Assembly: GCA_036841525.1 (NCBI GenBank)
Contig: DAITVZ010000040.1
Coordinates: 1-44,881, forward strand
Direction of reading: 5' to 3'
Length of the DNA stretch: 44,881 nucleotides
DNA from: JAAYEA01 sp012689325
Lineage (GTDB): Bacteria; Chloroflexota; Anaerolineae; JAAYEA01
Made by a program: the position numbers and the translations under genes. The notes under the pieces were generated by a model. It made no database searches. It was not told the origin of the DNA and saw only the letters and a program-made list of their open reading frames with translations. Shown here in pieces: positions 1 through 8,118 of this stretch. Each line of letters opens with the position of its first letter. The stretch's first letter is position 1.

Positions 1-16
1 GGCGACAGGCAAGGAG

Positions 17-46
17 AGGCCCGGCGGCCAGCGCGGCCGGGCCTTT
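17..46 (+). terminator. Intrinsic terminator of an upstream gene outside the window
   Basis: A 9-bp GC-rich stem (17-25 with 36-44) is followed by TTTCGCG. No gene in this window ends before it, so it most likely closes a plus-strand gene to the left of position 1. Confidence 0.6.
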
Positions 47-93
47 CGCGCGCCCCAAAAGACGGCGCTAGATTTCGGCTTTTGCGCGAACTG

Positions 94-102
94 TGCTATA
101 AT
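94..102 (+). promoter_or_regulatory. Extended -10 promoter for the histidine kinase gene
   Basis: TGC immediately precedes a perfect TATAAT (97-102). There is no good -35 box at 16-18 bp, which is normal for extended -10 promoters. The predicted transcript starts near 109, about 30 nt ahead of the GTG start at 138. Confidence 0.6.
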
Positions 103-137
103 CGCGCCAAATTGACGTTTTCCGAGCAAGGGCGCAA

Positions 138-1628
138 GTGAGCGACAACCAAGACCTCCCCATCACACCTGCCGATGACCTGATGGCGCGCATCGCCTCG
201 TGTCTGCCGATCGTGGCGGATGCCAGCCGGGCGGACTTGATGCTTTACCGTTTCGTGGATGCCCAGACCGTCGAGCTGGTCGGCCAGGCGCGGCCGCATT
301 CGATCCTGCCGCTCTATTCCGAGCTGCTGGTGGGCCAGCGGGCGCCGCTGCGCGAGATGCCCGCCGCCTTTGGGCAGCTCCGGGGCCTGCTCTACCGGCC
401 CAAGCCCCGCGCGGCGGCGCTGCACGGCGCGCCGATCATGCGCGAGGTCCATCCGGTGCGCGACCCCGAGACCAAACAGGTCATCGGCGCGCTGAGCGTG
501 GAGGCCAACGCCCTGGCCTATGAGCGCCACCGCCGCCGCAGCCGCTCCTTCCAGCGGGCGGTGCGGCTGCTGCACAAGACGATGCTGCGCGGCGAGCTGC
601 GCAACGCCGAGGGGCTTTCGCCCTTTGGCGAGCACGACGGCATCTATTACGTGGATACCCAGCGCCGCTTTCAGTACATCAATGGCATCGCGCTCAACTT
701 TTTCCGGCGGCTGGGCTACATGGGCAAGCTGGTGGGGCGCCGGCTGGACTCGCTCTCCACGGCGGATGACGCCCTGGCGGAGCAGGCGCTCCGCGAGCAG
801 GGCTGCACCGAGCGGGAGGACCAAGAGCAGGGGCTCACCTGGATCCGCAAGGCGATCCCGGTCCGCGCCATGGACGATTGGGGCCGCTATAACGCCCCGG
901 TGCGGCTGCCCGGGCTGCGGCGGCGCGGCTCCTACCCCGCCGGCGTGCTGGTGACCATTCGCGACGACACGGAGGCGCGGCGGCGCGAGCAAGAGCTCAA
1001 GGTCAAGATGGCCCTCATCCAGGAGGTCCATCACCGGGTCAAGAACAACTTGCAGACCATCGCCTCGCTGCTGCGGCTGCAGAGCCGCCGGGCCAAGGGC
1101 GAAGAGGTGCGGACGATCCTGCAAGAGAGCATCAACCGCATCCTGAGCGTGGCGGTGGTGCACGAGTTCCTCTCCAAGGGCGGGAGCTCGGCGATCAACG
1201 TCAAGGAGATCGGGCGGCGCATCATCGGGCAGATGCGCGAGAGCCTGTTGGAGCCTGGCCGGGAGATCCGCTTCACGCTGGAGGGCCCGAACGTCTATTT
1301 GCCCTCGCGGCAGGCCACGGCCTGCGCGCTGGTCATCAACGAGCTGCTGCAGAACGCGGTGGAGCACGGCTTTCAGGACCGCAGCCAGGGGCTCGTGCAG
1401 ATGGCGCTGGTGGACGAGGGCGACATTGTGCGAATCGAGATCGAGGACGATGGGCAGGGGCTGCCCGAGGGGTTCGAGCTGGAGCAGAGCACCAGCTTGG
1501 GCCTGCACATCGTCCGGGCGTTGGTGACGGACGACCTGCACGGGACGCTGGCGCTTTCCCGGCGCGAGCAGGGGACGCGGGTGGACATCTCGTTCCCGAA
1601 GCAGGTGGCGGATGATGGGCAAATCTAG
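138..1628 (+). CDS. PdtaS-like cytosolic sensor histidine kinase (HisKA_2)
   Basis: Sensor kinase of 496 aa predicted to phosphorylate the ANTAR regulator encoded directly downstream. The N-terminal ~150 residues look like the GAF-type sensor of the PdtaS family, and residues ~165-285 form a PAS-like region that includes an R-rich segment. The phosphoacceptor motif EVHHRVKNNLQ of the HisKA_2 family lies at ~296-306 (His298/His299). The ATPase domain shows an N-box (NELLQNAVEHGF, ~401-412), a DDGQG G1 box and a SLGLHIV G2 box. No membrane segment is visible, so the signal is probably cytosolic. It starts with GTG at 138. The gap to the regulator is 99 bp. Family assignment is firm; the ligand is unknown. 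Confidence 0.88.
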   Translation: MSDNQDLPITPADDLMARIASCLPIVADASRADLMLYRFVDAQTVELVGQARPHSILPLYSELLVGQRAPLREMPAAFGQLRGLLYRPKPRAAALHGAPIMREVHPVRDPETKQVIGALSVEANALAYERHRRRSRSFQRAVRLLHKTMLRGELRNAEGLSPFGEHDGIYYVDTQRRFQYINGIALNFFRRLGYMGKLVGRRLDSLSTADDALAEQALREQGCTEREDQEQGLTWIRKAIPVRAMDDWGRYNAPVRLPGLRRRGSYPAGVLVTIRDDTEARRREQELKVKMALIQEVHHRVKNNLQTIASLLRLQSRRAKGEEVRTILQESINRILSVAVVHEFLSKGGSSAINVKEIGRRIIGQMRESLLEPGREIRFTLEGPNVYLPSRQATACALVINELLQNAVEHGFQDRSQGLVQMALVDEGDIVRIEIEDDGQGLPEGFELEQSTSLGLHIVRALVTDDLHGTLALSRREQGTRVDISFPKQVADDGQI

Positions 1629-1727
1629 TGTCATGGCAAGCGCTGCGCGCCCCGCGAGGATGGGAGCTGCCCTAACCGGCGCGGGGCCATTCCAGCAGAG
1701 CTTGTGTTCCGCATATAGGAGGCCAAG

Positions 1728-2309
1728 TTGGAACGTGTAAGAATCGTAATCGCCGAGGACGAAGCGATCGTCCGCATGGACCTGCGCGAAATGTTGACCA
1801 ACCTCGGTTACCTGGTGGTTGGCGAGGCGTCCGATGGCCGCAGCGCGGTGAACGTGACCCGCGAGCTCAAGCCGGACCTGGTGATGATGGACATCAAGAT
1901 GCCGGACATGAACGGCATCGAGGCGGCCACGATCCTCACCCAGGAGCGGCTGGCGCCGGTGGTGCTGCTGACCGCCTTTAGCCAGAAGGACCTGGTGGAG
2001 CAGGCCAAGGAAGCCGGGGTGGTGGCCTATATCGTCAAGCCCTTCCGCGAGGCCGACCTGGGGCCGGCCATCGAGGTGGCGCTGGCGCGCTTTGGCGAGC
2101 TGCTGGCGCTGGAGAAAGAGGTCCACGACCTGACCGAGACGTTGGAGACCCGCAAGCTGGTGGACCGCGCCAAGGGGCTGCTGATGGACCGGCAGAACCT
2201 GAGCGAGGCCGAGGCCTTCCGCAAGATACAGAAGATGAGCATGAACACGCGCCGCCCGATGAAAGAGATCGCCGAGGCGATCATCCTCGCCCATCAGGTG
2301 GAGGAATAG
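1728..2309 (+). CDS. ANTAR-domain response regulator / transcription antiterminator (PdtaR-like)
   Basis: A 193-aa regulator with an N-terminal receiver domain (acidic pocket around Asp11, phosphoacceptor Asp55 in MMDIKMPD, conserved Lys in VKPF) and a C-terminal ANTAR domain (~135-187, with the LVDRAKGLLMDR core and the conserved Ala and Met pattern). ANTAR proteins bind paired hexaloop RNA hairpins and prevent termination, so the output here is RNA-level rather than DNA-binding. It starts with TTG at 1728, supported by AGGAGG at 1717-1722. Together with the upstream HisKA_2 kinase it forms a PdtaS/PdtaR or EutW/EutV-type pair. No convincing dual-hexaloop target was recognised in the window. 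Confidence 0.92.
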   Translation: MERVRIVIAEDEAIVRMDLREMLTNLGYLVVGEASDGRSAVNVTRELKPDLVMMDIKMPDMNGIEAATILTQERLAPVVLLTAFSQKDLVEQAKEAGVVAYIVKPFREADLGPAIEVALARFGELLALEKEVHDLTETLETRKLVDRAKGLLMDRQNLSEAEAFRKIQKMSMNTRRPMKEIAEAIILAHQVEE

Positions 2310-2341
2310 GGTTGCCCAACCGGGCTCCCGATCCAGGACCC

Positions 2342-2370
2342 AATGGCCCCCCGCAAGGAGGGCCATTTTC
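2342..2370 (+). terminator. Intrinsic terminator after the ANTAR regulator
   Basis: The arms AATGGCCC (2342-2349) and GGGCCATT (2360-2367) pair around a short loop and run into TTTTCGTTTT. It lies 33 nt after the stop codon and closes the kinase/regulator unit. Confidence 0.85.
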
Positions 2371-2390
2371 GTTTTCCCCGGATGAAGATT

Positions 2391-2419
2391 CTGTCATGCA
2401 GCGATATGGGTATTTTAAT
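2391..2419 (+). promoter_or_regulatory. Candidate promoter for the ExeA-like ATPase gene
   Basis: CTGTCA (2391-2396) and TTTAAT (2414-2419) are separated by 17 bp, giving 4/6 and 5/6 matches to sigma70 boxes. The remaining ~140 nt up to the start codon show no other clear signal. Confidence 0.45.
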
Positions 2420-2558
2420 CACACATTCATCTGGAGGGCGTAGAATGGTCCGACAGGGGTAGCATCCGCTTGCGCCCGATTCTGGCAGGGGCCACCCTTC
2501 TTCGCACCCAATGCCGTCACCCAGCCAGGCGCCAGCCGTCCCCCCAAGGGAGCCAACC

Positions 2559-4001
2559 ATGCCCGCCCGTGCCGATGATCGCCAGATCCTCTTGCCGAAC
2601 CAGTTGCTGCTGGGCGCACTTGCCGCGGCCAAGGGCAACGACTGGGCGCGCGCGCGCGAGCTGTGCGCCCAGGCGCTGGCCAGCGCGCCCGACCACGAGG
2701 ACGCGCTCCTCTGGCAGGCCGTTTGGGCCGATAGCTGGGCCGCCAAGTTCCAGGCGCTGCAGCGGGTGCTGGCCAACAACCCCAAGCACGAGACGGCCAG
2801 GGTGCTGCTGAACTGGGCCCAGGGGCGCCAGTCCCGCGGGGAGCCGGTCCGCAGCGCCGTGGAGGCGGAATGCCTCACCCCCTGCCCCAAGCTGGGGACC
2901 AGGGACGACGCCGGCGCGCGTTTCACCTACGCCTGCCCGGGCAACCATTGCCACGCCGAGGCCACCCGCCGCCGCCCGCCGCGCGACGTCCCCACGGACA
3001 CGCAGCAAGAGACCTGCCTGAGCGCGAACCACCTGGCCTGCCCCACCTATTGCCGAGTGCAGGCCGCCGCCCGGAACGCCGGCTACCAGCCGGAGCTGCG
3101 CGACTATTTCGACTATTTCGGGCTGGATGAGGAGCCCTTTAGCATCGTGCCGATCCCGCGCTTTTATTACCCTACGCGGCAGCACCAGGAGGCGCTCGAG
3201 ACGTGCCGCCAGGTGATCCGGCACCGCCAGGGGCTGGCGCTGGTCTATGCCCACGTGGGGATGGGCAAGTCGCTGCTGCTGCGCAAGCTGCACGAGGAGC
3301 TCTTTGCCGACACCCGCTACCGGGTCGCCCTCCTCCACCACCCCAACTATGCCAGCGAGTTCGCCTTCATGGAGGCGTTGTTGCAGGCGCTGCACGAGAC
3401 CCCGGCGCGCCGGCGCTCGCTGCAAGACCTGGAGCAGGCGCTGCAAGCCTATCTCAAGCAGCAGGTGCTGGAGGCGCGCAAGACCGTGGTCCTCCTCATC
3501 GACGAGGCGCACCAGATGTCGCCGCGCTGCCTGGCCCAGTTGCGTCGGGTGCTGGACTATCACGTGGGCGAGCAGCAGATGGTGCAGGTCGTGCTGGCGG
3601 GACAGCTCCCCCTGGCGCACCGGTTGGCCGCCAACCCCGCGCTGGCCGACCGGGTGGTGGCGCGTTGCGAGCTGCGGCCCCTGGGCCTCGCGGACGCCAA
3701 GGAGATGATCTCCGCGCGGCTGCACGAGGCGGGGAGCGCCAACGGCCTTTTTACCCCCGCCGCCGTCCACGCCATCGTGGAGGCCACCGAGGGGCGGCCC
3801 CGGCAGATCAACCTGGTGTGCATGAAGTGCCTGTGGGAGGCCTTTGCCGACCGCCGCCACAGCATCGACGCCGACCTGGTGGCGCGGGTGGCCCGGGGCG
3901 CTGGCCCGGCGGAGGAGCCCGCGCCCGCCGAGGACGCGAAGGCCGAGAGCGGCGTCCTGTCGCGGCTGCGGCTCCTCTGGCAGCGAGGCGGCAGCAACTA
4001 G
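2559..4001 (+). CDS. ExeA-like AAA ATPase with TPR-like N-terminus and Cys-rich module
   Basis: A 480-aa protein. Residues ~1-95 look like a short TPR-type helical region. Residues 105-165 hold a Cys/His-rich module with Cys105, 109, 126, 131, 153, 161 and 165 and the pattern CPxLGxxDD...CxxNxC...CLSxxHxxCPxY; I recall this pattern from many Chloroflexota proteins, probably metal-binding. Residues ~185-440 form an ExeA/GspA-type AAA ATPase with a FGLDEEPF lead-in, Walker A (GMGKS, 234-238, with Ala231 where Gly is usual) and Walker B (LIDEAH, Asp315-Glu316). The start at 2559 is chosen because AAGGGAG lies 6 nt upstream; an in-frame ATG at 2511 lacks such a site. ExeA proteins act in secretion or DNA transposition complexes, and no such partner is nearby, so the role is unknown. 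Confidence 0.8.
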   Translation: MPARADDRQILLPNQLLLGALAAAKGNDWARARELCAQALASAPDHEDALLWQAVWADSWAAKFQALQRVLANNPKHETARVLLNWAQGRQSRGEPVRSAVEAECLTPCPKLGTRDDAGARFTYACPGNHCHAEATRRRPPRDVPTDTQQETCLSANHLACPTYCRVQAAARNAGYQPELRDYFDYFGLDEEPFSIVPIPRFYYPTRQHQEALETCRQVIRHRQGLALVYAHVGMGKSLLLRKLHEELFADTRYRVALLHHPNYASEFAFMEALLQALHETPARRRSLQDLEQALQAYLKQQVLEARKTVVLLIDEAHQMSPRCLAQLRRVLDYHVGEQQMVQVVLAGQLPLAHRLAANPALADRVVARCELRPLGLADAKEMISARLHEAGSANGLFTPAAVHAIVEATEGRPRQINLVCMKCLWEAFADRRHSIDADLVARVARGAGPAEEPAPAEDAKAESGVLSRLRLLWQRGGSN

Positions 4002-4014
4002 CAAGCGTCATCAG

Positions 4015-4049
4015 GCGCCGCAGTCTCGTGGACTGCGGCGCTTTCGTTT
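4015..4049 (+). terminator. Intrinsic terminator after the ATPase gene
   Basis: A perfect 11-bp stem (4015-4025 with 4031-4041, loop TCGTG) is followed by TTTCGTTT, 13 nt after the stop codon. Confidence 0.88.
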
Positions 4050-4152
4050 GCCCATCCAGGACTTGTGCAAAGTCGCGCTCGGCGATTTGTCGCCGTGCGG
4101 GGCGGCGTGCCCACGCCATGGACGACTCTGCACAAGCCCTGTTTGCCCATCC
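4046..4152. repeat. MITE-like element with terminal inverted repeats and 12-bp flanking direct repeats
   Basis: The core 4058-4140 has 18-bp terminal inverted repeats (4058-4075 and 4123-4140) that match at 16 of 18 positions. It is flanked by the identical 12-mer GTTTGCCCATCC at 4046-4057 and 4141-4152. Inside are two small hairpins, GGCGA/TCGCC and GGCGT/ACGCC. A second sequence beginning with nearly the same terminal repeat lies at 14635. There is no coding capacity. Confidence 0.6.
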
Positions 4153-4159
4153 CCCAGCG

Positions 4160-4188
4160 TTGACAGGCGGGGCGCTCGCCCGTATAAT
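4160..4188 (+). promoter_or_regulatory. Consensus sigma70 promoter of glnE
   Basis: TTGACA (4160-4165), 17 bp, then TATAAT (4183-4188): both boxes perfect with ideal spacing. The transcript should start near 4195, leaving a leader of about 25 nt that contains only the GAGGAGG ribosome site (4204-4210). Confidence 0.88.
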
Positions 4189-4219
4189 GGGCCTCTAGAC
4201 CGATGAGGAGGCCGCGACC

Positions 4220-7200
4220 TTGCTTCCAGAGCCCGCCGCACCGCCGATCCCCCTGGACAACCTGAGCCAGGCTGAGCTCCAGCGCCTGCTGGCGTCCGCC
4301 GGGCTGGCCGACTGGGCCAGCGCGCGCGATATCTTGTCGCGCCTGGCCAGCACCCCCCAGGCGAGCCGCTCCCTGGCCAGCCTGATGCCCCACCTGTTGG
4401 AGGCCCTGGCCCGGGTGGCCAGCCCCGACCGCGTGCTGGTGAACCTGGAGCGGCTGGCCCGCGCCGCCGGCGATACGGAGGCCATGCTCGCCAGCCTGGC
4501 GGGGCAGCCGCGGGCGGTGGAGATCCTGGCCACCCTCTTTTCCAGCAGCCAGTTCCTCACCGAGATCCTCCTGCGCCAGCCCAGCAACCTGCGCCAACTG
4601 ATGGACCACCACCAGTGGGTCCACCAGAAGGGGGCGGAGCTGCTGGCGCGCGAGGCGGCGGAGGCGGCGGCCGGCGCGGAGGACGTGGAGGGGCAACTGG
4701 GCGCGCTGCGCCGCTTGCAGCGCCGGGAGCTGCTGCGGATCGGCGTCTGCGACCTGCTGGGGCTGTTGGACCTGCCGGCGGTGACGTGGCAGCTCTCCAA
4801 CCTGGCCGACGCGCTGGTGGAGGCCGCGCTGACGGGGGCCGCGCGCCAGGCCGGGATCGCCGCGCCGCCGCCGGGCCTGGCCGTCATCGCCATGGGCAAG
4901 CTGGGCGGCCAGGAGCTCAACTATAGCTCGGATATCGACCTGCTCTTCCTGAACGCCGCCGAGGCCGACTATCGCCGGGTCGGCGAGCGGCTCATCGACG
5001 CCCTCACCCGCATGACCGCCGAGGGGTTCCTCTACCGCGTGGATATGCGGCTGCGCCCCTGGGGCCAGGTGGGGGCGCTGGTCACCTCGCTGGAGGGCTA
5101 CCTCGCCTACCTGCGGCAGCACGCCCGGCTCTGGGAGCGGCAGGCGCTGCTCAAGGCGCGGGTCATCGCCGGGGATAGGCCGGCCGGGGAGGCCGCGCTG
5201 CGGGCCATCGAGCCGCTGATCTATGGCGATGGCGAGGGCGCGTTGGACCCGGAGGTGGTGCGCGCCGAGGTGCACGCCATGAAGCAGCGCACCGAGAGCG
5301 ACCTGCGCCAGCGGGGCCAGTCCTGGGGCGAGGTCAAGCTGGGCGAGGGGACCATCCGCGACATCGAGTTCGTGGCGCAGTACCTGCAACTGGCCTATGG
5401 CGGCGAGCTGCCCGAGCTGCGCAGCCCCACCACCCTGGACGCGCTGGGGCGGCTGGCGGCGGCGGGGCTGCTCACCGGCGAGGAGCGCCGCATCCTGGCC
5501 GACGGCTATATCCTCATGCGCACCATCGAGCACCACCTGCAGATGATGCACTACCGCCAGACCCACGCCCTCCCCAGCGACCCGCAGGCGCTGGCCCACC
5601 TGGCCAAGCGGCTCGGCTTTCAGGGACCGGAGGCCGCCGCCGCCTTTATCGCGCGCTATGACCAGTACCGCGCGGCGATCCGCGCGATCTATACGCGCTA
5701 TCTAGGGAGCAGCAAAATGGCAGATCGCGAGCAACCGGAGCCCTCCCAACCGCAGATCAACCGACACCTGGCGCGCCTGGACCCCTCCTACGCCGCCGTT
5801 TTCCGCGAGAGCGACATCGCCCGCCATGCCCTCTTGGCGGAGCAGCTCGACGCCAACAACCTGGTGCAGGTGGACACGCAGCCGCTGGACGAGGGCGCCT
5901 GGCGGGTGAGCGTCATCGCCTATGACTATCCGGGCGAGCTCTCGCTCATCTGCGGGCTGCTTTTCGTCTATGGGCTGAGCATCCTCGACGGGGACGTCTT
6001 TACCTACGAGCCGCTGCCCGCCGCGCCCGAGACCGCCGCCCCCGCCCCGCGCTTTACCTACCGGCGGCCGCTGGGAGGCAGCAGCGCCGACAGCCCGGCC
6101 CGCCAAAAGATCGTCGATGTCTTTACCGTGCGCCCGGAATATGGCGAGATCACCGCCGAGACCTGGGCGCGCTACGCCGCCGACCTGGAGGGGCTGCTGC
6201 GGCTGATGCACGAGGGGCAGCGCACCGAGGCCCGCGGCTGGCTGGCCAAGCGCGTCGCCACCGCGCTGCACGGCCTGGCCGACGCCGCCCCGACGCTCTA
6301 CCCCATCGAGATCGAGGTCGACAACGAGAGCTCGGAGCGGTACACCGTGCTGCACATCACCGCCGCGGACACCATCGGCTTTCTCTACGAGCTGACCAAC
6401 GCGCTGGCGATGAGCCGGATGTACATCGCGCGGGTGATGGTGGACTCGGTGGGGAGCCGGGTGGAGGACACGCTCTATATCACCGACGAGAACGGGCGCA
6501 AGGTGACCGACCCCGAGCGCGAGCGCGAGCTGCGGGCGGCCATCGTGCTGACCAAACATTTCACCCACCTGCTGCCGCAGCTCCCCAACCCCGAGTCGGC
6601 GCTGCTGCACTTTCGGCAGTTCATGGCGCAGCTTTTCGAGCGCCCGGATTGGAGCAAGGAGCTGGCCTCGCTGGAGCGCCCCGAGGTGCTGCACGCCCTG
6701 GCGCGGGTGCTGGGGGTGAGCGACTTTCTCTGGGACGACTTTTTGCGGATGCAGCACGCCAACCTCTTTCCGGTGGTGCGGGACGTGGGCGCGCTGGAGA
6801 CGGCCAAGACGCGGGACGAGTTGCAGCGCGAGCTGGAGCGGGAGCTGCGCCCGGTGCACGACGGGCCGCAGGCCCCCCGCGACGACGCCCCCTGGCGCGC
6901 GGCGCTCAACGCCTTCAAGGACCGCGAGATGTTCCGCATCGACATGCGCCACATCCTCGGCCACACCGTCGAGTTCTGGGATTTCGCCAGCGAGCTGACC
7001 GACCTGGCCGAGGTGGTGGTGAACGCCGCCTATCACCTGAGCCACGAGGACTTGCGCAGCGTCTATGGCGCGCCGCTCTTGGAGGACGGCCAGCCCAGCG
7101 AGATGGCCGTCTGCGCGCTGGGCAAGTGCGGCGGGCGCGAGCTGGGCTTCGCCTCGGATATCGAGCTGATGTTCATCTATGCCGGGAACGGGCGCACCGG

Positions 7201-7948
7201 CGGCCCGCAGGTCATCACCACCTCCGAGTTCTATGAAAAGGTGGTGGAGAGTTTCGTGAAGGCCATCGAGGCCAGGCGCGAGGGGATTTTCGAGATCGAC
7301 CTGCAACTGCGGCCCTATGGCAAGGCGGGGAGCATGGCCGTGTCGCTGGAATCGTTCCGCCGCTACTTTGCGCCCGAGGGCCCGGCCTGGGCCTATGAGC
7401 GGCAGGCGCTGGTCAAGCTGCGGCCCATCGCCGGCAACCCCGGGCTGGGCGCGGAGGTGCTGCGGCTGCGGGACGAGGTCGTCTATAGCGGCCAGCCTTT
7501 CGACGTGACGGCGATGCGGGCCATGCGCGAGCGGCAGATCCGCCACCTGGTGACCGGCGGGACGTTCAACGCCAAGTACAGCCCCGGGGCGCTGGTGGAC
7601 GTGGAGTACCTGGTGCAGGCGCTGCAAATCAGCCACGGGCAGGCGAATCCGGCGCTGCGGCGGACCAACATCCGCGAGGCGATGGCGGCGCTGGCGGAGG
7701 CGGGGGTCCTTTCGGCGGAGGATTACGCCCAGTTGCGGCGGGCGCACACCTTTTTGCGCTGGCTCATCGACACGCTGCGGATGGTGCGGGGGAACGCCCG
7801 CGACCTCACCGTGCCGCCGCCGGACAGCGACGAGTTCGCCTTTCTGGCGCGGCGGCTGCGCTATGGCAACGACGTGGCGCGGCTGCGGGAGGACCTGGAG
7901 CGCTACGCCGCCTCGGCGCAAGAGCTCTCCGCGCGGCTGCTGGGGTAA
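4220..7948 (+). CDS. glnE: Glutamine synthetase adenylyltransferase GlnE with internal GlnD-like ACT domains
   Basis: A 1242-aa protein predicted to adenylylate and de-adenylylate glutamine synthetase. The first nucleotidyltransferase domain has GKLGGQELNYSSDID (226-240; Asp238, Asp240). The second has GKCGGRELGFASDIE (968-982; Asp980, Glu982). Each is followed by the helical GlnE-type region with an RxPYGxxG-like segment. Between them, ~495-800, lie two ACT domains: ~561-598 (WRVSVIAYDYPGELSLI) and ~708-762 (YTVLHITAADTIGFLYEL, ending in a YITDENGRK strand). The second closely resembles the C-terminal ACT of GlnD. E. coli GlnE is about 946 aa and lacks ACT domains, so the insert accounts for the extra length. 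It starts with TTG at 4220 after GAGGAGG. ACT domains bind amino acids, so direct glutamine sensing is likely but inferred. Confidence 0.88.
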   Translation: MLPEPAAPPIPLDNLSQAELQRLLASAGLADWASARDILSRLASTPQASRSLASLMPHLLEALARVASPDRVLVNLERLARAAGDTEAMLASLAGQPRAVEILATLFSSSQFLTEILLRQPSNLRQLMDHHQWVHQKGAELLAREAAEAAAGAEDVEGQLGALRRLQRRELLRIGVCDLLGLLDLPAVTWQLSNLADALVEAALTGAARQAGIAAPPPGLAVIAMGKLGGQELNYSSDIDLLFLNAAEADYRRVGERLIDALTRMTAEGFLYRVDMRLRPWGQVGALVTSLEGYLAYLRQHARLWERQALLKARVIAGDRPAGEAALRAIEPLIYGDGEGALDPEVVRAEVHAMKQRTESDLRQRGQSWGEVKLGEGTIRDIEFVAQYLQLAYGGELPELRSPTTLDALGRLAAAGLLTGEERRILADGYILMRTIEHHLQMMHYRQTHALPSDPQALAHLAKRLGFQGPEAAAAFIARYDQYRAAIRAIYTRYLGSSKMADREQPEPSQPQINRHLARLDPSYAAVFRESDIARHALLAEQLDANNLVQVDTQPLDEGAWRVSVIAYDYPGELSLICGLLFVYGLSILDGDVFTYEPLPAAPETAAPAPRFTYRRPLGGSSADSPARQKIVDVFTVRPEYGEITAETWARYAADLEGLLRLMHEGQRTEARGWLAKRVATALHGLADAAPTLYPIEIEVDNESSERYTVLHITAADTIGFLYELTNALAMSRMYIARVMVDSVGSRVEDTLYITDENGRKVTDPERERELRAAIVLTKHFTHLLPQLPNPESALLHFRQFMAQLFERPDWSKELASLERPEVLHALARVLGVSDFLWDDFLRMQHANLFPVVRDVGALETAKTRDELQRELERELRPVHDGPQAPRDDAPWRAALNAFKDREMFRIDMRHILGHTVEFWDFASELTDLAEVVVNAAYHLSHEDLRSVYGAPLLEDGQPSEMAVCALGKCGGRELGFASDIELMFIYAGNGRTGGPQVITTSEFYEKVVESFVKAIEARREGIFEIDLQLRPYGKAGSMAVSLESFRRYFAPEGPAWAYERQALVKLRPIAGNPGLGAEVLRLRDEVVYSGQPFDVTAMRAMRERQIRHLVTGGTFNAKYSPGALVDVEYLVQALQISHGQANPALRRTNIREAMAALAEAGVLSAEDYAQLRRAHTFLRWLIDTLRMVRGNARDLTVPPPDSDEFAFLARRLRYGNDVARLREDLERYAASAQELSARLLG

Positions 7949-7978
7949 GAGCCGTGGCGCAAGCGGCGCCCGTAGCGC

Positions 7979-8118
7979 AAGCCTCTGGCTCAAGTGCCCG
8001 ACAAAGAAAGAGCGCAAGAGGCGCCCAAAGGTGGGCGCCTCTTGCGCTACGGGGCGGCGCAAGCCAGAGGCTTACGCCACGCGATCTGCGATTTGCGATA
8101 CGCGATATGCGATCCGCG
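7979..8118. repeat. Nested palindrome and GCGATNN heptad repeats between glnE and the SH3 gene
   Basis: A 12-bp inverted repeat (7979-7990 with 8062-8073) encloses a 17-bp hairpin (8011-8048). A 37-bp block at 8049-8085 is identical to 39047-39083. It runs into five or so copies of a 7-bp unit, GCGAT plus two variable bases, ending near 8115. No gene is seen here. Confidence 0.75.
8001..8048 (-). terminator. Terminator of the SH3 lipoprotein gene
   Basis: On the minus strand a perfect 17-bp stem (8032-8048 with 8011-8027, 4-nt loop) is followed by CTTTCTTTGT (8010-8001). It lies about 70 nt past the stop codon. On the plus strand no T-run follows, so it should act mainly on the minus-strand transcript. 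Confidence 0.7.

Noticed and set aside
2310..2558. ANTAR dual-hexaloop RNA target near the PdtaS/PdtaR-like pair
   Set aside because: The hairpins here and elsewhere have loops of 2-5 nt; no tandem pair of six-base loops with the required A and G was found.
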